A stretch of 64,000 nucleotides of DNA from Mycolicibacterium sp. 018/SC-01/001. GTDB taxonomy: Bacteria > Actinomycetota > Actinomycetes > Mycobacteriales > Mycobacteriaceae. The stretch lies in NCBI RefSeq assembly GCF_007096635.1, contig NZ_VKAA01000001.1:310001-374000 (forward strand), in the 5' to 3' direction. This document shows, in pieces, positions 50,170 through 58,026 of the stretch; the stretch's first letter is position 1, and the number at the start of each line of letters is the position of its first letter. A program made the position numbers and the translations under genes. The notes beneath the pieces were generated by a model that was not told where the DNA came from, made no database searches, and worked only from the letters and a program-made list of their open reading frames with translations.

Positions 50170-51219
50170 ATGAGATTGATCACCAAGATCGCGGCGATGG
50201 CCACGGTGGGTGTCGTCGGCACGGCGCTGACAGCGTGCGGCGCCGGGGACACCTCGTCCAACGCGGACACCAAGCGCATCGGCGTCACGGTGTACGACAT
50301 GAGCTCGTTCATCACCGCGGGCAAGGAAGGCATGGAGGCCTACGCCAAGGCCAACAACATCGAACTGGTCTGGAACTCGGCCAATCTCGACGTCTCCACC
50401 CAGGCCAGCCAGATCGACTCGATGGTCAATCAGGGTGTCGACGCGATCATCGTGGTGCCGATCCAGGCGGACTCGCTCGGACCGCAGGTCGCCAGCGCCA
50501 AAGCCAAGGGCATCCCGCTGGTGGCGGTCAACGCGGCGCTGAACAACCCCGACGTCGCGGGCAGCGTGCAGCCCGACGACGTCAAAGCCGGTGAGCAGGA
50601 GATGCAGATGATGGCCGACCACCTCGGTGGCAAGGGCAACATCGTGATCCTGCAGGGCCCGCTGGGACAGTCCGGCGAACTGGATCGCACCAAGGGCATC
50701 AACAACGTGCTGGCCAAGTATCCGGACATCAAGGTGCTGGCCAAGGACACCGCCAACTGGAAGCGCGACGAGGCCGTCAACAAGATGAAGAACTGGATCT
50801 CCGGCTTCGGCCCGCAGATCAACGCCGTCGTCTCCGAGAACGACGACATGGGTCTCGGTGCGCTGCAGGCGCTCAAGGAATCCGGCCGCAACGATGTCCC
50901 GATCGTCGGCATCGACGGCATCGAGGACGGCCTCAACGCCGTCAAGAGCGGCGAGTTCATCGGCACCTCACTGCAGAACGGCACGGTGGAGCTCTCCGCA
51001 GGTCTCGCGGTGGCCAACGCGCTGGCCAAGAAGGAAGAGGTCAACACGAAGCCGGTGTACGTGATGCCGGCCATCACGAAGGACAACGTCGACGTCGCGA
51101 TCCAGCACGTGGTGACCGACCGGCAGAAGTTCCTCGACGGGCTCTCGGAGCTGACCGCCCAGAACCTCAAGACCGGCGACATCGCCTACGAGGGCATCCC
51201 GGGCCAGAAGCAGCCCTGA
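50170..51219 (+). CDS. Sugar/polyol ABC importer substrate-binding lipoprotein (RbsB-type)
   Basis: A 349-residue exported binding protein with lipobox A-L-T-A-C after a 20-residue signal. The mature part is a class B sugar-binding fold ('[22 protein letters not shown]', '[32 protein letters not shown]' and '[14 protein letters not shown]'). Ligands of relatives are ribose, xylose, inositol or small polyols such as threitol. A 64-base gap separates it from the permease gene, with A/G-rich sequence before the ATG at 50170. Last gene of the plus-strand operon, closed by a 16-base hairpin. Confidence 0.88.
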   Translation: MRLITKIAAMATVGVVGTALTACGAGDTSSNADTKRIGVTVYDMSSFITAGKEGMEAYAKANNIELVWNSANLDVSTQASQIDSMVNQGVDAIIVVPIQADSLGPQVASAKAKGIPLVAVNAALNNPDVAGSVQPDDVKAGEQEMQMMADHLGGKGNIVILQGPLGQSGELDRTKGINNVLAKYPDIKVLAKDTANWKRDEAVNKMKNWISGFGPQINAVVSENDDMGLGALQALKESGRNDVPIVGIDGIEDGLNAVKSGEFIGTSLQNGTVELSAGLAVANALAKKEEVNTKPVYVMPAITKDNVDVAIQHVVTDRQKFLDGLSELTAQNLKTGDIAYEGIPGQKQP

Positions 51220-51230
51220 CACACCACGGA

Positions 51231-51265
51231 ACAGGGGCCGGTCGCACAGTGCGACCGGCCCCTGT
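51231..51265. terminator. Bidirectional hairpin terminator between converging polyol operons
   Basis: A perfect 16-base inverted repeat ACAGGGGCCGGTCGCA (51231-51246) and its complement (51250-51265) with a 3-base loop lies between the stops at 51219 (plus) and 51270 (minus) and can end both transcripts. Confidence 0.85.
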
Positions 51266-51269
51266 CTCG

Positions 51270-51920
51270 TCAGCGGGATCCGGTGGCCTGCTGGCCGTAA
51301 CCGGACAGCAGCCGACCGACCTCGGCGATCTCGGCGTTGTCGAGCACCCGCACCGGCACACCGGTGGCCATCGCCCGCAACTGCACGTCGCAGATGTACT
51401 CCAGGTAGGGCACCAGGTTCAGCACCTTCGGCAGTGCGGCGCCCGCGAGCACCGCGCCGTGATTGCCCATCAATGCCGCATTGCGATCCCGCAGCGCGGC
51501 CGTCACGTTGTCAGCCAGCTGCCGGGTGCCGAAGGTCGCATACGGTGCGACGCGGACCGGGCCGCCGAACAGGGCCGAATAGTAGTGCGACGCAGGGACT
51601 TCGTCGACGACGGTGGACAGCGCCGTCGACGCCGGGGCATGGGTGTGCACGACGGCCGTGTGCTCGGAGGATCGATACACCGCCAGATGCAGGGCCAGCT
51701 CGCTGGACGGCGCCAGCGCGGCGTCGACGGCGGTGCCGTCGAGGTCGTGGATGCCGACGTCGCGCGCCGACATCGACTCGTAGTCGACACCGCTGGGCGA
51801 GATGACGACGAGATCGTCGACCCGTATCGAGACGTTGCCCGCCGTCCCGACCACCAACCCGGACCGACTCAGATACTGGCAGGCGTCGACGACCTGCTGC
51901 CGCTGTGCTTCCAGTCTCAT
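51270..51920 (-). CDS. Class II aldolase (FucA/AraD-like)
   Basis: A 216-residue zinc aldolase or epimerase. 'GTAGNVSIRVDDLVVISPSGVDY' binds phosphate and substrate, 'VHTHAPASTAL' gives the first metal His pair, and 'NHGAVLAG' a further conserved stretch. Relatives cleave fuculose-1-P or rhamnulose-1-P to dihydroxyacetone phosphate and an aldehyde, or epimerise ribulose-5-P. In this operon it would act after the kinase. The ATG at 51920 overlaps the dehydrogenase stop (ATGA). Last gene of the DeoR operon. Confidence 0.86.
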   Translation of the reverse strand: MRLEAQRQQVVDACQYLSRSGLVVGTAGNVSIRVDDLVVISPSGVDYESMSARDVGIHDLDGTAVDAALAPSSELALHLAVYRSSEHTAVVHTHAPASTALSTVVDEVPASHYYSALFGGPVRVAPYATFGTRQLADNVTAALRDRNAALMGNHGAVLAGAALPKVLNLVPYLEYICDVQLRAMATGVPVRVLDNAEIAEVGRLLSGYGQQATGSR

Positions 51921-52954
51921 GGCTCGAGGATGTATTTCGATCCGCGGCCGGCAGCCATGTCCTCCAGGCTCGGCACCAGTTCCGACAGCGGCCGGCGCTC
52001 GGTCACCAGCATCGAGCCGTCGACCTTGCGGCTGGACAACAGTTCGACAGCGGTGCGCACGTAGTTCGGGGTGTGGTGGAAGACGCCCTTGAGGGTGTAC
52101 TCCTCGTAGTGCATCGCGCTGGAGTCGACGGAAAATGCTGCGCCTGCGGGTGTTCCGCCGAACAGCACCGCCGTCGCGCCGGGCCGCAGCGTCCGCACGG
52201 TCTGCTCCCACACCTGAGGCAGGCCGACGGCCTCGATACCGACGTCGGCGCCGCGGCCGTGCGGGGTGTGCCGCTTGATCAGCGCGACGCGGTCCTCGAA
52301 GTCAGAGACCTCGGACAGGTCGATGGTGTCCACGGCTCCGGCCCGCAGCGCCTGCTGCAGCCGCCACGGCGACTGGTCCACGGCGATCACGTTGGCGCCC
52401 CGCAGGGTGGCCAGCCGAACGAACATCAGACCGATCGGCCCGGCACCGTGCACCACGACGGTGTCGCCCAGTTCGATGCCCGTCTCGGCCATTCCGTGGA
52501 CGACAGTGGCCAGCGGCTCGAGCGGCGCGGCGTCGGCGAAGTCGAGGTCATCCGGCAGCGTGTAGGTGTTGCGGGCCACGATCGCCGCGGGGATCACCAC
52601 CTCCTCTGCGAATGCGCCGTTGAGGAATTCGAGGTTCTCGCAGAGACTTTCGCGATGGCGGATACACGCCCAGCAGTAACCGCACGGCACCGTGTTCGCA
52701 GCGGTGACACGGTCGCCGACGGCGAAGCGCTCGACGCCGTCCCCGACCGCGGTGACCACGCCGGCGAATTCGTGCCCGAACCGCGACGGCAGGGTCGGAA
52801 AGAGCTTGGGATGCCCACGCCGGTACGACTTGAGGTCGGTGCCGCACGTCGCCGCGGCGCGCACCTCGACCAGGATCTCCCCCGGCCCTGGCTCGGTGGA
52901 GCCGACGTCCTCGAGCCGTAGCTCGCCGGGACCGTAGAACATGGCGGCTCTCAC
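51917..52954 (-). CDS. Zinc-dependent sugar-alcohol dehydrogenase
   Basis: A 345-residue medium-chain dehydrogenase with the catalytic zinc 'CGTDLKSYRRGHP' and 'GHEFAG', a structural zinc lobe with four Cys ('CGYCWACIRHRESLC') and the NAD motif 'HGAGPIGLMFV'. It is a different branch from the plus-strand dehydrogenase of the same locus. The GTG at 52954 overlaps the kinase stop as GTGA; an ATG at 52942 is also in frame. It probably oxidises a polyol to the ketose that the kinase phosphorylates. Confidence 0.86.
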   Translation of the reverse strand: MRAAMFYGPGELRLEDVGSTEPGPGEILVEVRAAATCGTDLKSYRRGHPKLFPTLPSRFGHEFAGVVTAVGDGVERFAVGDRVTAANTVPCGYCWACIRHRESLCENLEFLNGAFAEEVVIPAAIVARNTYTLPDDLDFADAAPLEPLATVVHGMAETGIELGDTVVVHGAGPIGLMFVRLATLRGANVIAVDQSPWRLQQALRAGAVDTIDLSEVSDFEDRVALIKRHTPHGRGADVGIEAVGLPQVWEQTVRTLRPGATAVLFGGTPAGAAFSVDSSAMHYEEYTLKGVFHHTPNYVRTAVELLSSRKVDGSMLVTERRPLSELVPSLEDMAAGRGSKYILEP

Positions 52955-54477
52955 GGGGTGTCCTCCTTCGCCAGGGGTGATCGGTGCAGGGCGTGCAGCA
53001 GGTCGCGGGTGTGTACGAAGACCCGCTCGTAGAGCTCACGCAGATGCCGGTAGGCGGCGGCCGCGTCCGGGCGCGGCGTGACGACGGCGTCGGTGATGCT
53101 CACCGATGCCGCTGCGGCAGGCAGGGTGTCGTGGACACCCGCGGCGGTCAGCGCAATGGCCGCAGCGCCGAGCGCACTCACCTCGGCGGAGGCGCACACC
53201 TGCAGCGGCCGGTCGAACACGTCGGCGAGAATCTGCGTCCACAGCGCGCTGCGGGCTCCCCCGCCCGTTGCGCGGATGACCTCGACGCGCTCTCCGCGCG
53301 CGGACTCGAGCCCGTCGAGCTGCAGCCGCAGTTCGAGCGCGATGCCTTCGAGCAGCGATCGGTAGAAGTGCGCGCGCGTGTGACATCCCTGCCAGCCCAA
53401 CGTCACTCCGGAGGCCTGCCCGTCCCAGTGCGGCGTCTGCGCACCGTTCCAGTACGGCAATGTCAGGAGCCGCTCGCTACCGATCGGCAGGGCCGCGGCC
53501 GCACGTTCCAGTGCCGGGTCGGGGGCCCCCGCCAGAGACGGGTCGCCGAACTCGCGGCGGAACCACGTCGTCAGGTAGGTGCCCGACGAGCTGAACGTCT
53601 CGACGGTGGATTGGCCGGGCATGGCCGAGATCATCGACCGGTACGCCCGGGCCGGAACGTAGGATTTGGTCTCGCTGCCGATCACGACCGCGGTGCCCAG
53701 GACCAGGTACGCCGCTCCGGGGTCGGTCACACCCAGCCCGATACCGCCGGCCTGGCCGTCACCGGTGCCCGCGACGACAGCGACGTCGTGCCCGACCCCC
53801 CACGCGTCGGCGATGTCCGGGCGCAGCGGGCCGATCGTGGTTCCGGTCGTGACGAGTTCGGGTAGCTGATCGCGGCGCAGCCCGGCGAGGGCGAGCAGCT
53901 CGTCGCTGTAATCACCTGTGCGCTGGTCGATCACGGCCAGCGGGTCGACCGATGCGGTGCTCGACACCCAGCGTCCGGTCATGGTGTGGACGAGGTAGGT
54001 GTGGACGTCGGCGATACGCCGGCAGCGGGCCATCGTGTCGGGTTCGTGGTCGCGCAGCCACAGCAGTTTGTAGAGCCCGGGCGTGATGTCGGCGGGCTTG
54101 CCCGACAGCAGTTCGACGCGTTCGCTGCCGTAGGCGCGGACCTCGGCCTCGGCGCGTCCATCCATCCACAGGATCGCCGGCCGCATCGGCTCGCCGTTCC
54201 CGTCGAGACAGACGAAGCTCTCCCGCTGATGGGTCGCGCAGATCGCGACGACGGCGCTGCGATCCGGAATCTCCTGCAGCGCAGCCGTGATCGCGGCGTC
54301 AGTCGCCGTCCACCACTGCGTGCCGTCCTGCTCGAACCAGTGCGGGACCGGGCTGGACGTCTCCAGCGGCCGGCTGCCGGCACCCAGGACCCGGCCGGCC
54401 GCATCGACGACGATCGCCTTGGCGGCGGTGGTCGAGCAATCGACCGCGACGACGAGCGGCGACGTCGGGGCCGTCAC
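52951..54477 (-). CDS. FGGY-family carbohydrate kinase
   Basis: A 508-residue two-domain kinase of the hexokinase/actin fold. 'VVAVDCSTTAAKAIVVDAAG' is the N-terminal phosphate loop, 'DGRAEAEVRAYG' lies in the first domain, 'VAGTGDGQAGGIGLGV' marks the catalytic Asp region, and 'RATGGGARSALWTQILADVFDRPL' the second FGGY signature. Substrates include xylulose, ribulose, erythritol and glycerol. The GTG at 54477 overlaps the DeoR stop as GTGA and begins the domain at the right place; longer readings enter the DeoR gene. Confidence 0.88.
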   Translation of the reverse strand: MTAPTSPLVVAVDCSTTAAKAIVVDAAGRVLGAGSRPLETSSPVPHWFEQDGTQWWTATDAAITAALQEIPDRSAVVAICATHQRESFVCLDGNGEPMRPAILWMDGRAEAEVRAYGSERVELLSGKPADITPGLYKLLWLRDHEPDTMARCRRIADVHTYLVHTMTGRWVSSTASVDPLAVIDQRTGDYSDELLALAGLRRDQLPELVTTGTTIGPLRPDIADAWGVGHDVAVVAGTGDGQAGGIGLGVTDPGAAYLVLGTAVVIGSETKSYVPARAYRSMISAMPGQSTVETFSSSGTYLTTWFRREFGDPSLAGAPDPALERAAAALPIGSERLLTLPYWNGAQTPHWDGQASGVTLGWQGCHTRAHFYRSLLEGIALELRLQLDGLESARGERVEVIRATGGGARSALWTQILADVFDRPLQVCASAEVSALGAAAIALTAAGVHDTLPAAAASVSITDAVVTPRPDAAAAYRHLRELYERVFVHTRDLLHALHRSPLAKEDTP

Positions 54478-55307
54478 GACCGGACCTCCGCGAGAACGTC
54501 GGCGTCCGAGGCGATGTCGGCGACCACGACGTCCACTCCGCAGTCCTCGAGACGGCGGTGCTCGGCGGCGTCGATCCCCGAGTCGACGACGACGACGTCG
54601 AAGTCCGTCAGGTCGCAGATCCGGTGGATGGCGCGGCGCGCGAATTTGGTGTGGTCGATCAACAGCACGCGCAGTTCGGCGCTGTCCATGAACGCCCGCT
54701 TGAGTTCGGCTGCGGCGCCGGAGGGATGGAAGCACATCCCGCGCGAGAGCGCCGGCACCGACATGAACAGGACGTCGTAGTGCACATCGCGCAGCGCGCG
54801 GGTGGCCTGCGGGCCGAGGAACGAGGAGAACTCCGGCACGAAGTCACCGCCGATCGCGTTCAGCCGCACCCGCGGATCCGTCGAGAGTTCGTTGATCGCG
54901 GGCAGGAAGTTCGTGACGACGGCCAGCGGCAGGTGCGCTGCGAGCAGCGGGAGCACGTGCAATCCCGTGGTGCTGTCGTCCAGGGCGACTGCGGTCATGT
55001 CGATGCGGTCAGCGGCCCAGGCGACGCCGGCCCTGGCCACGGCTTGCTTCTCGGCGAGGTTGAGCGCACGGCGCAGATCGATGTTGCGCTCGAACGCTTC
55101 GGTGGGAGGCGCCTCCGCGCCGGAGCGCACCTTGCGCAGCATGCCCAGCTGATGGAGGTGATCGAGGTCGCGATGAATCGTCATGGTGCTGACGCCGAAC
55201 CGATGGGCGAGTTCGTCGATGCGGGCCGTGCCCTTGGCGCGGACGAACCGGGCGATCTCGGCGCGCCGAGAGGAATTGCCGGTGGTGCGGAGCGGATGAC
55301 CGGTCAC
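54474..55307 (-). CDS. DeoR-family repressor of the kinase/aldolase operon
   Basis: A 277-residue DeoR regulator. The helix-turn-helix fills about residues 10-65 ('GTARIDELAHRFGVSTMTIHRDLDHLHQLGML'), and the effector domain has 'ALDDSTTGLHVLPLL' and 'LLIDHTKFARRA'. It binds a sugar phosphate made by the pathway. GGGAGG lies 6-8 bases before the GTG at 55307, which decides against the GTG at 55325. It is the first gene of its own operon, so it is autoregulated through the inverted repeat upstream. Confidence 0.87.
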   Translation of the reverse strand: MTGHPLRTTGNSSRRAEIARFVRAKGTARIDELAHRFGVSTMTIHRDLDHLHQLGMLRKVRSGAEAPPTEAFERNIDLRRALNLAEKQAVARAGVAWAADRIDMTAVALDDSTTGLHVLPLLAAHLPLAVVTNFLPAINELSTDPRVRLNAIGGDFVPEFSSFLGPQATRALRDVHYDVLFMSVPALSRGMCFHPSGAAAELKRAFMDSAELRVLLIDHTKFARRAIHRICDLTDFDVVVVDSGIDAAEHRRLEDCGVDVVVADIASDADVLAEVRS

Positions 55308-55337
55308 GACGCACCTCCCACGCACAACATCTCACCG

Positions 55338-55371
55338 AACATCACAAAATTAACAACAACCTTGTGATGTT
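55338..55371 (-). promoter_or_regulatory. DeoR operator: 10-base inverted repeat AACATCACAA-N14-TTGTGATGTT
   Basis: A perfect 10-base inverted repeat (55338-55347 and 55362-55371) in an A+T-rich island directly upstream of the DeoR gene. Its spacing and position suit a dimer-binding DeoR site over the promoter. Confidence 0.65.
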
Positions 55372-55393
55372 TGCAAGGATTCCTGGTGTCCCG

Positions 55394-55849
55394 TTACTGC
55401 GGCAGGTGGTAATCCATCGGCTGACCGGCCAAGTCCGTGGCGCCGCGCTCGGCGATGACGGTCGCCACCGGAACGCCGTCGCGCACCACGCCGACCACGA
55501 TGACGTTCTGGGTGGGCTCGAATCCGGCGGACCCCGGGTGGAGCTGTGTGGTCTCCGGGGTTATCGCGAACGTGGTGGTCTGGCCGTTGGCATCGACGGT
55601 GGTCAGTGAGCTCGCGGAAACCGCCGTCACGACCCCCGCGCGCCGAATGTCCTGTGGGGCGTCTGCCGTCTGCTGCGCGGCGGGCAGCGGCGACACAGTC
55701 ATCGCCTGCGACCCGTCGTGTCCGGCGACGGCGAACAACCACCCCGCCATGCCCGCGGCGACGACCAAGGACACCAGCCCGAACCGCGGACCCGTGTGGG
55801 CCGATGCGGATGGGAGGCGGTGCTTGCCGGGCAAGTGCGTCGTGGCCAT
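55394..55849 (-). CDS. Membrane-anchored hypothetical protein
   Basis: A 151-residue protein with one N-terminal hydrophobic segment (about residues 23-43) preceded by a basic stretch. A short outer domain follows with several beta strands ('AGVVTAVSASSLTTVDANGQTTTFAITPETTQLHPG' region by composition) that looks like a DUF5666-type OB-like fold. No active-site motif is seen. The family is not recognised with confidence. It ends 87 bases before the DeoR gene on the same strand and may read into that promoter region. Confidence 0.68.
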   Translation of the reverse strand: MATTHLPGKHRLPSASAHTGPRFGLVSLVVAAGMAGWLFAVAGHDGSQAMTVSPLPAAQQTADAPQDIRRAGVVTAVSASSLTTVDANGQTTTFAITPETTQLHPGSAGFEPTQNVIVVGVVRDGVPVATVIAERGATDLAGQPMDYHLPQ

Positions 55850-55897
55850 TGCGTCCCGACTACCCGACCGACCAAAGTCAGAAACGCCGGTGGGCGT

Positions 55898-56614
55898 TCA
55901 CTTCCAGGCGAACACCGGCTGTTCCAGCTCGTCGACCGGGTCGCTGCGCCCCTCCAGACCCAACCACCTCAGCTGCAGGAGCACCGCTCCTGTCGGAGCG
56001 TGGATCAGGTCGTTGCCCAGCGGTATCTGGACGACCGGACGCGGGCTCTCCGGGATCGCGATGAAACGGGGCGAGTCGTCCCGCAGGAGTTGGTGCAGAC
56101 CCACGCGGTAGACCGCCACCACCTCGTCGGGGGCGGGCCGCAGGTCGAGCCGCCCACCGCCCCAGATCACCACCGGGGTGATGACGTAACCCGAGCGCGT
56201 CGGGTAGTCGTCGAGCTGACCCAGCACAGCCGATGCAGGCAGGCTGACGCCCACCTCCTCGTCCAGTTCCCGCAACGCCGCCTCGACGGACGTCTCCCCG
56301 GGATCCAACCGGCCACCGGGCAGCGCCCATTGTGCGGCGTGAGTCGACAATCGAGACGCTCTGCGGCACAACAGGAATGCCGCCCCACCCGAGACGTCGA
56401 CCATGCGACCGTCCAGATCCTCGGGCATCGGCCGTCCGGCGATCCAGTCATCCACCGGCGCCGGATCCACGCGGTCCTCCCCGATCACGGAATCCACCAG
56501 CACGATCGCGACGGCGGCGCGGCGCTTGTCCGGATCGCTGACGGTGCGCCGGACATGCCCTGCCAGGTTGTCCCTGATGCGGTCGCGTAGCGCGTCGTCG
56601 TAGGCCAGAGTCAC
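55898..56614 (-). CDS. Nudix hydrolase
   Basis: A 238-residue pyrophosphohydrolase. The Nudix box is complete at residues 100-122: G-G-R-L-D-P-G-E, then R-E-L-D-E-E-V-G, fitting G-x5-E-x7-R-E-U-x-E-E-x-G-U. N-terminal extension of about 75 residues resembles coenzyme A or NADH-type Nudix proteins, but the CoA-specific motif is not evident. Substrate unknown. The GTG at 56614 lies 6 bases after TAGTGT on the minus strand, a likely leaderless start. Confidence 0.87.
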   Translation of the reverse strand: MTLAYDDALRDRIRDNLAGHVRRTVSDPDKRRAAVAIVLVDSVIGEDRVDPAPVDDWIAGRPMPEDLDGRMVDVSGGAAFLLCRRASRLSTHAAQWALPGGRLDPGETSVEAALRELDEEVGVSLPASAVLGQLDDYPTRSGYVITPVVIWGGGRLDLRPAPDEVVAVYRVGLHQLLRDDSPRFIAIPESPRPVVQIPLGNDLIHAPTGAVLLQLRWLGLEGRSDPVDELEQPVFAWK

Positions 56615-56620
56615 CGCTCG

Positions 56621-56626
56621 ACACTA
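56621..56626 (-). promoter_or_regulatory. Putative -10 (TAGTGT) for leaderless Nudix gene
   Basis: Read on the minus strand, TAGTGT is followed by 6 bases and the GTG at 56614, the same spacing as at the other predicted leaderless starts. Confidence 0.5.
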
Positions 56627-56644
56627 TCGCCGGACGAGGTGCGC

Positions 56645-57886
56645 TCAGGCGGCCCCGAACACCAGCGCAACGTTGTGGCCGCCGAAACCCAGCGTGGTGG
56701 AGGCCGCGTGGCGGTACTCGCCGGTGCGGCGTTCACCCGCGACCACGTCCAACTCGATCTCCGGGTCGGGTGTCCGCAGATTCAGAGTCGGCGCCATCAC
56801 CCCGTCCCGCAATGTCTGCACCGCCAGTGCGGCCGCAATGGCGCCCGAGGCGCCCATGGCATGTCCCAGCGCCGCCTTGGGGGCCGTCACGGCCGGCCGA
56901 TGCGACCCGAGCACCGTGCGCAGAGCACGGGCCTCCGCGAGATCTCCGAGACGCGTACCGGCGGCGTGAGCGATCACCGCGTCCACCTCACCCGGTTCCA
57001 CCCCGGCGAGCTCGAGCGCGCGGGTCAGCGCGGCGGCGGCCAGCTGACCGTCGGGATCAGGTTTGATCAGATCGTGGGTGTCCGAGGTCGTGCCGACCCC
57101 GAGCAGTCGGCCCAGGATGGTGGCGCCACGCGCCTTGGCGTGCTCCTCGGTCTCGAGCAGCAGCAGCGCACCACCTTCGCCGAACACCATCCCGTCGCGG
57201 TCCTTGTCGAACGGCCGGCAGGCGCCGACCGGGTCGTCGTTGCGGTGCGACAGCAACCCCATGTTGTCGAACGCCGCGATCGGCAACGGCTCGATCCGCG
57301 ATTCCACACCGCCGCAGATCGCCACGTCCGCCTCGCCGAGAACGATGAGCCGCCACGCCTCGGCGATGGCCGCCGCACCGGAGGCGTCGCCACTGGTCGG
57401 TGCGATCACACCCGCTTTCGCCTTGCGGTCCAATCCCACCGCGGCGGCAGGCGCGTTGGGCATGTGCATCTGGACGGCGAGGGGAGAGATCGCGCGCAGG
57501 CCGCGCGATTTGAACTCCTCGTATCCCGTCCACAGATCCAGCGTCGATCCGTAGGCGTGGCTCACCGAAACCAGCAGCCGCCGGGTGTCGACCTCGGGCG
57601 TCCCCGCCGCCTCCCACAGCCGGCGGCTCAGCAGCAGCGCCATCTTCTGCATGTAGGACAGGCGACGGACCTCCACGCGGCTGAGCTGCGAATCGAACTC
57701 CTCCTGGATGAGTCCGCCGATGCTCACCGGTAGCGGGAATTCCGCCATCATGCGGTCGGCGATCGGAACGATCCCGCTGTTGCCGTTGAGCAGAGCCGCC
57801 CACGTCCCCTCCACGTCGGCGGCCAGCGGCGTCGTCGCGGCCAGCGCTGTCACCACAACAGCCGGCCGATGCGCTGTCGGTGTCAT
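56645..57886 (-). CDS. KasB-like beta-ketoacyl-ACP synthase with Cys-to-Asp active site
   Basis: A 413-residue thiolase-fold protein very like mycobacterial KasA/KasB along its whole length ('MQKMALLLSRRLWEAAGTPEVDT', 'LGEADVAICGGVESRIEP' and 'FGFGGHNVAL'). The nucleophile motif, S-A-C-A-S-G in KasB, reads S-G-D-A-S-G here, so the catalytic Cys is Asp167 (codon GAC). Both active-site His are kept (His307 in 'AHAAGT' and His342 in 'GHAMGA'), as is Lys337. Without Cys it cannot form the acyl-enzyme; a decarboxylase, chain-length-factor-like or partner role is more likely. The promoter carries a 12-base palindrome. Confidence 0.88.
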   Translation of the reverse strand: MTPTAHRPAVVVTALAATTPLAADVEGTWAALLNGNSGIVPIADRMMAEFPLPVSIGGLIQEEFDSQLSRVEVRRLSYMQKMALLLSRRLWEAAGTPEVDTRRLLVSVSHAYGSTLDLWTGYEEFKSRGLRAISPLAVQMHMPNAPAAAVGLDRKAKAGVIAPTSGDASGAAAIAEAWRLIVLGEADVAICGGVESRIEPLPIAAFDNMGLLSHRNDDPVGACRPFDKDRDGMVFGEGGALLLLETEEHAKARGATILGRLLGVGTTSDTHDLIKPDPDGQLAAAALTRALELAGVEPGEVDAVIAHAAGTRLGDLAEARALRTVLGSHRPAVTAPKAALGHAMGASGAIAAALAVQTLRDGVMAPTLNLRTPDPEIELDVVAGERRTGEYRHAASTTLGFGGHNVALVFGAA

Positions 57887-57921
57887 CTCGTCAGATTCCC
57901 CTCGACCCGTCGGAATGTCAC

Positions 57922-57933
57922 AGAGAATTCTCT
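57922..57933. promoter_or_regulatory. 12-base palindrome upstream of the KasB-like gene
   Basis: AGAGAATTCTCT is a perfect palindrome 36 bases before the ATG at 57886, near the expected promoter, and stands out in the G+C-rich surroundings. It suits a TetR-type dimer. Confidence 0.5.
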
Positions 57934-57975
57934 AATGAGCCGGGCAGCCGCCGTCAAGGCGGCCCGACCGAGACC

Positions 57976-58008
57976 GCCGGCGCGGAACCTCGGGGGTTCC
58001 GCGCCGGC
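57976..58008 (-). terminator. Hairpin terminator of the ferritin-like gene
   Basis: A perfect 14-base inverted repeat GCCGGCGCGGAACC (57976-57989) and its complement (57995-58008) with a 5-base loop, 19 bases beyond the stop at 58027 on the minus strand. No U tract. Confidence 0.8.
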
Positions 58009-58026
58009 AGGTCTGAAGCTGGTGGA

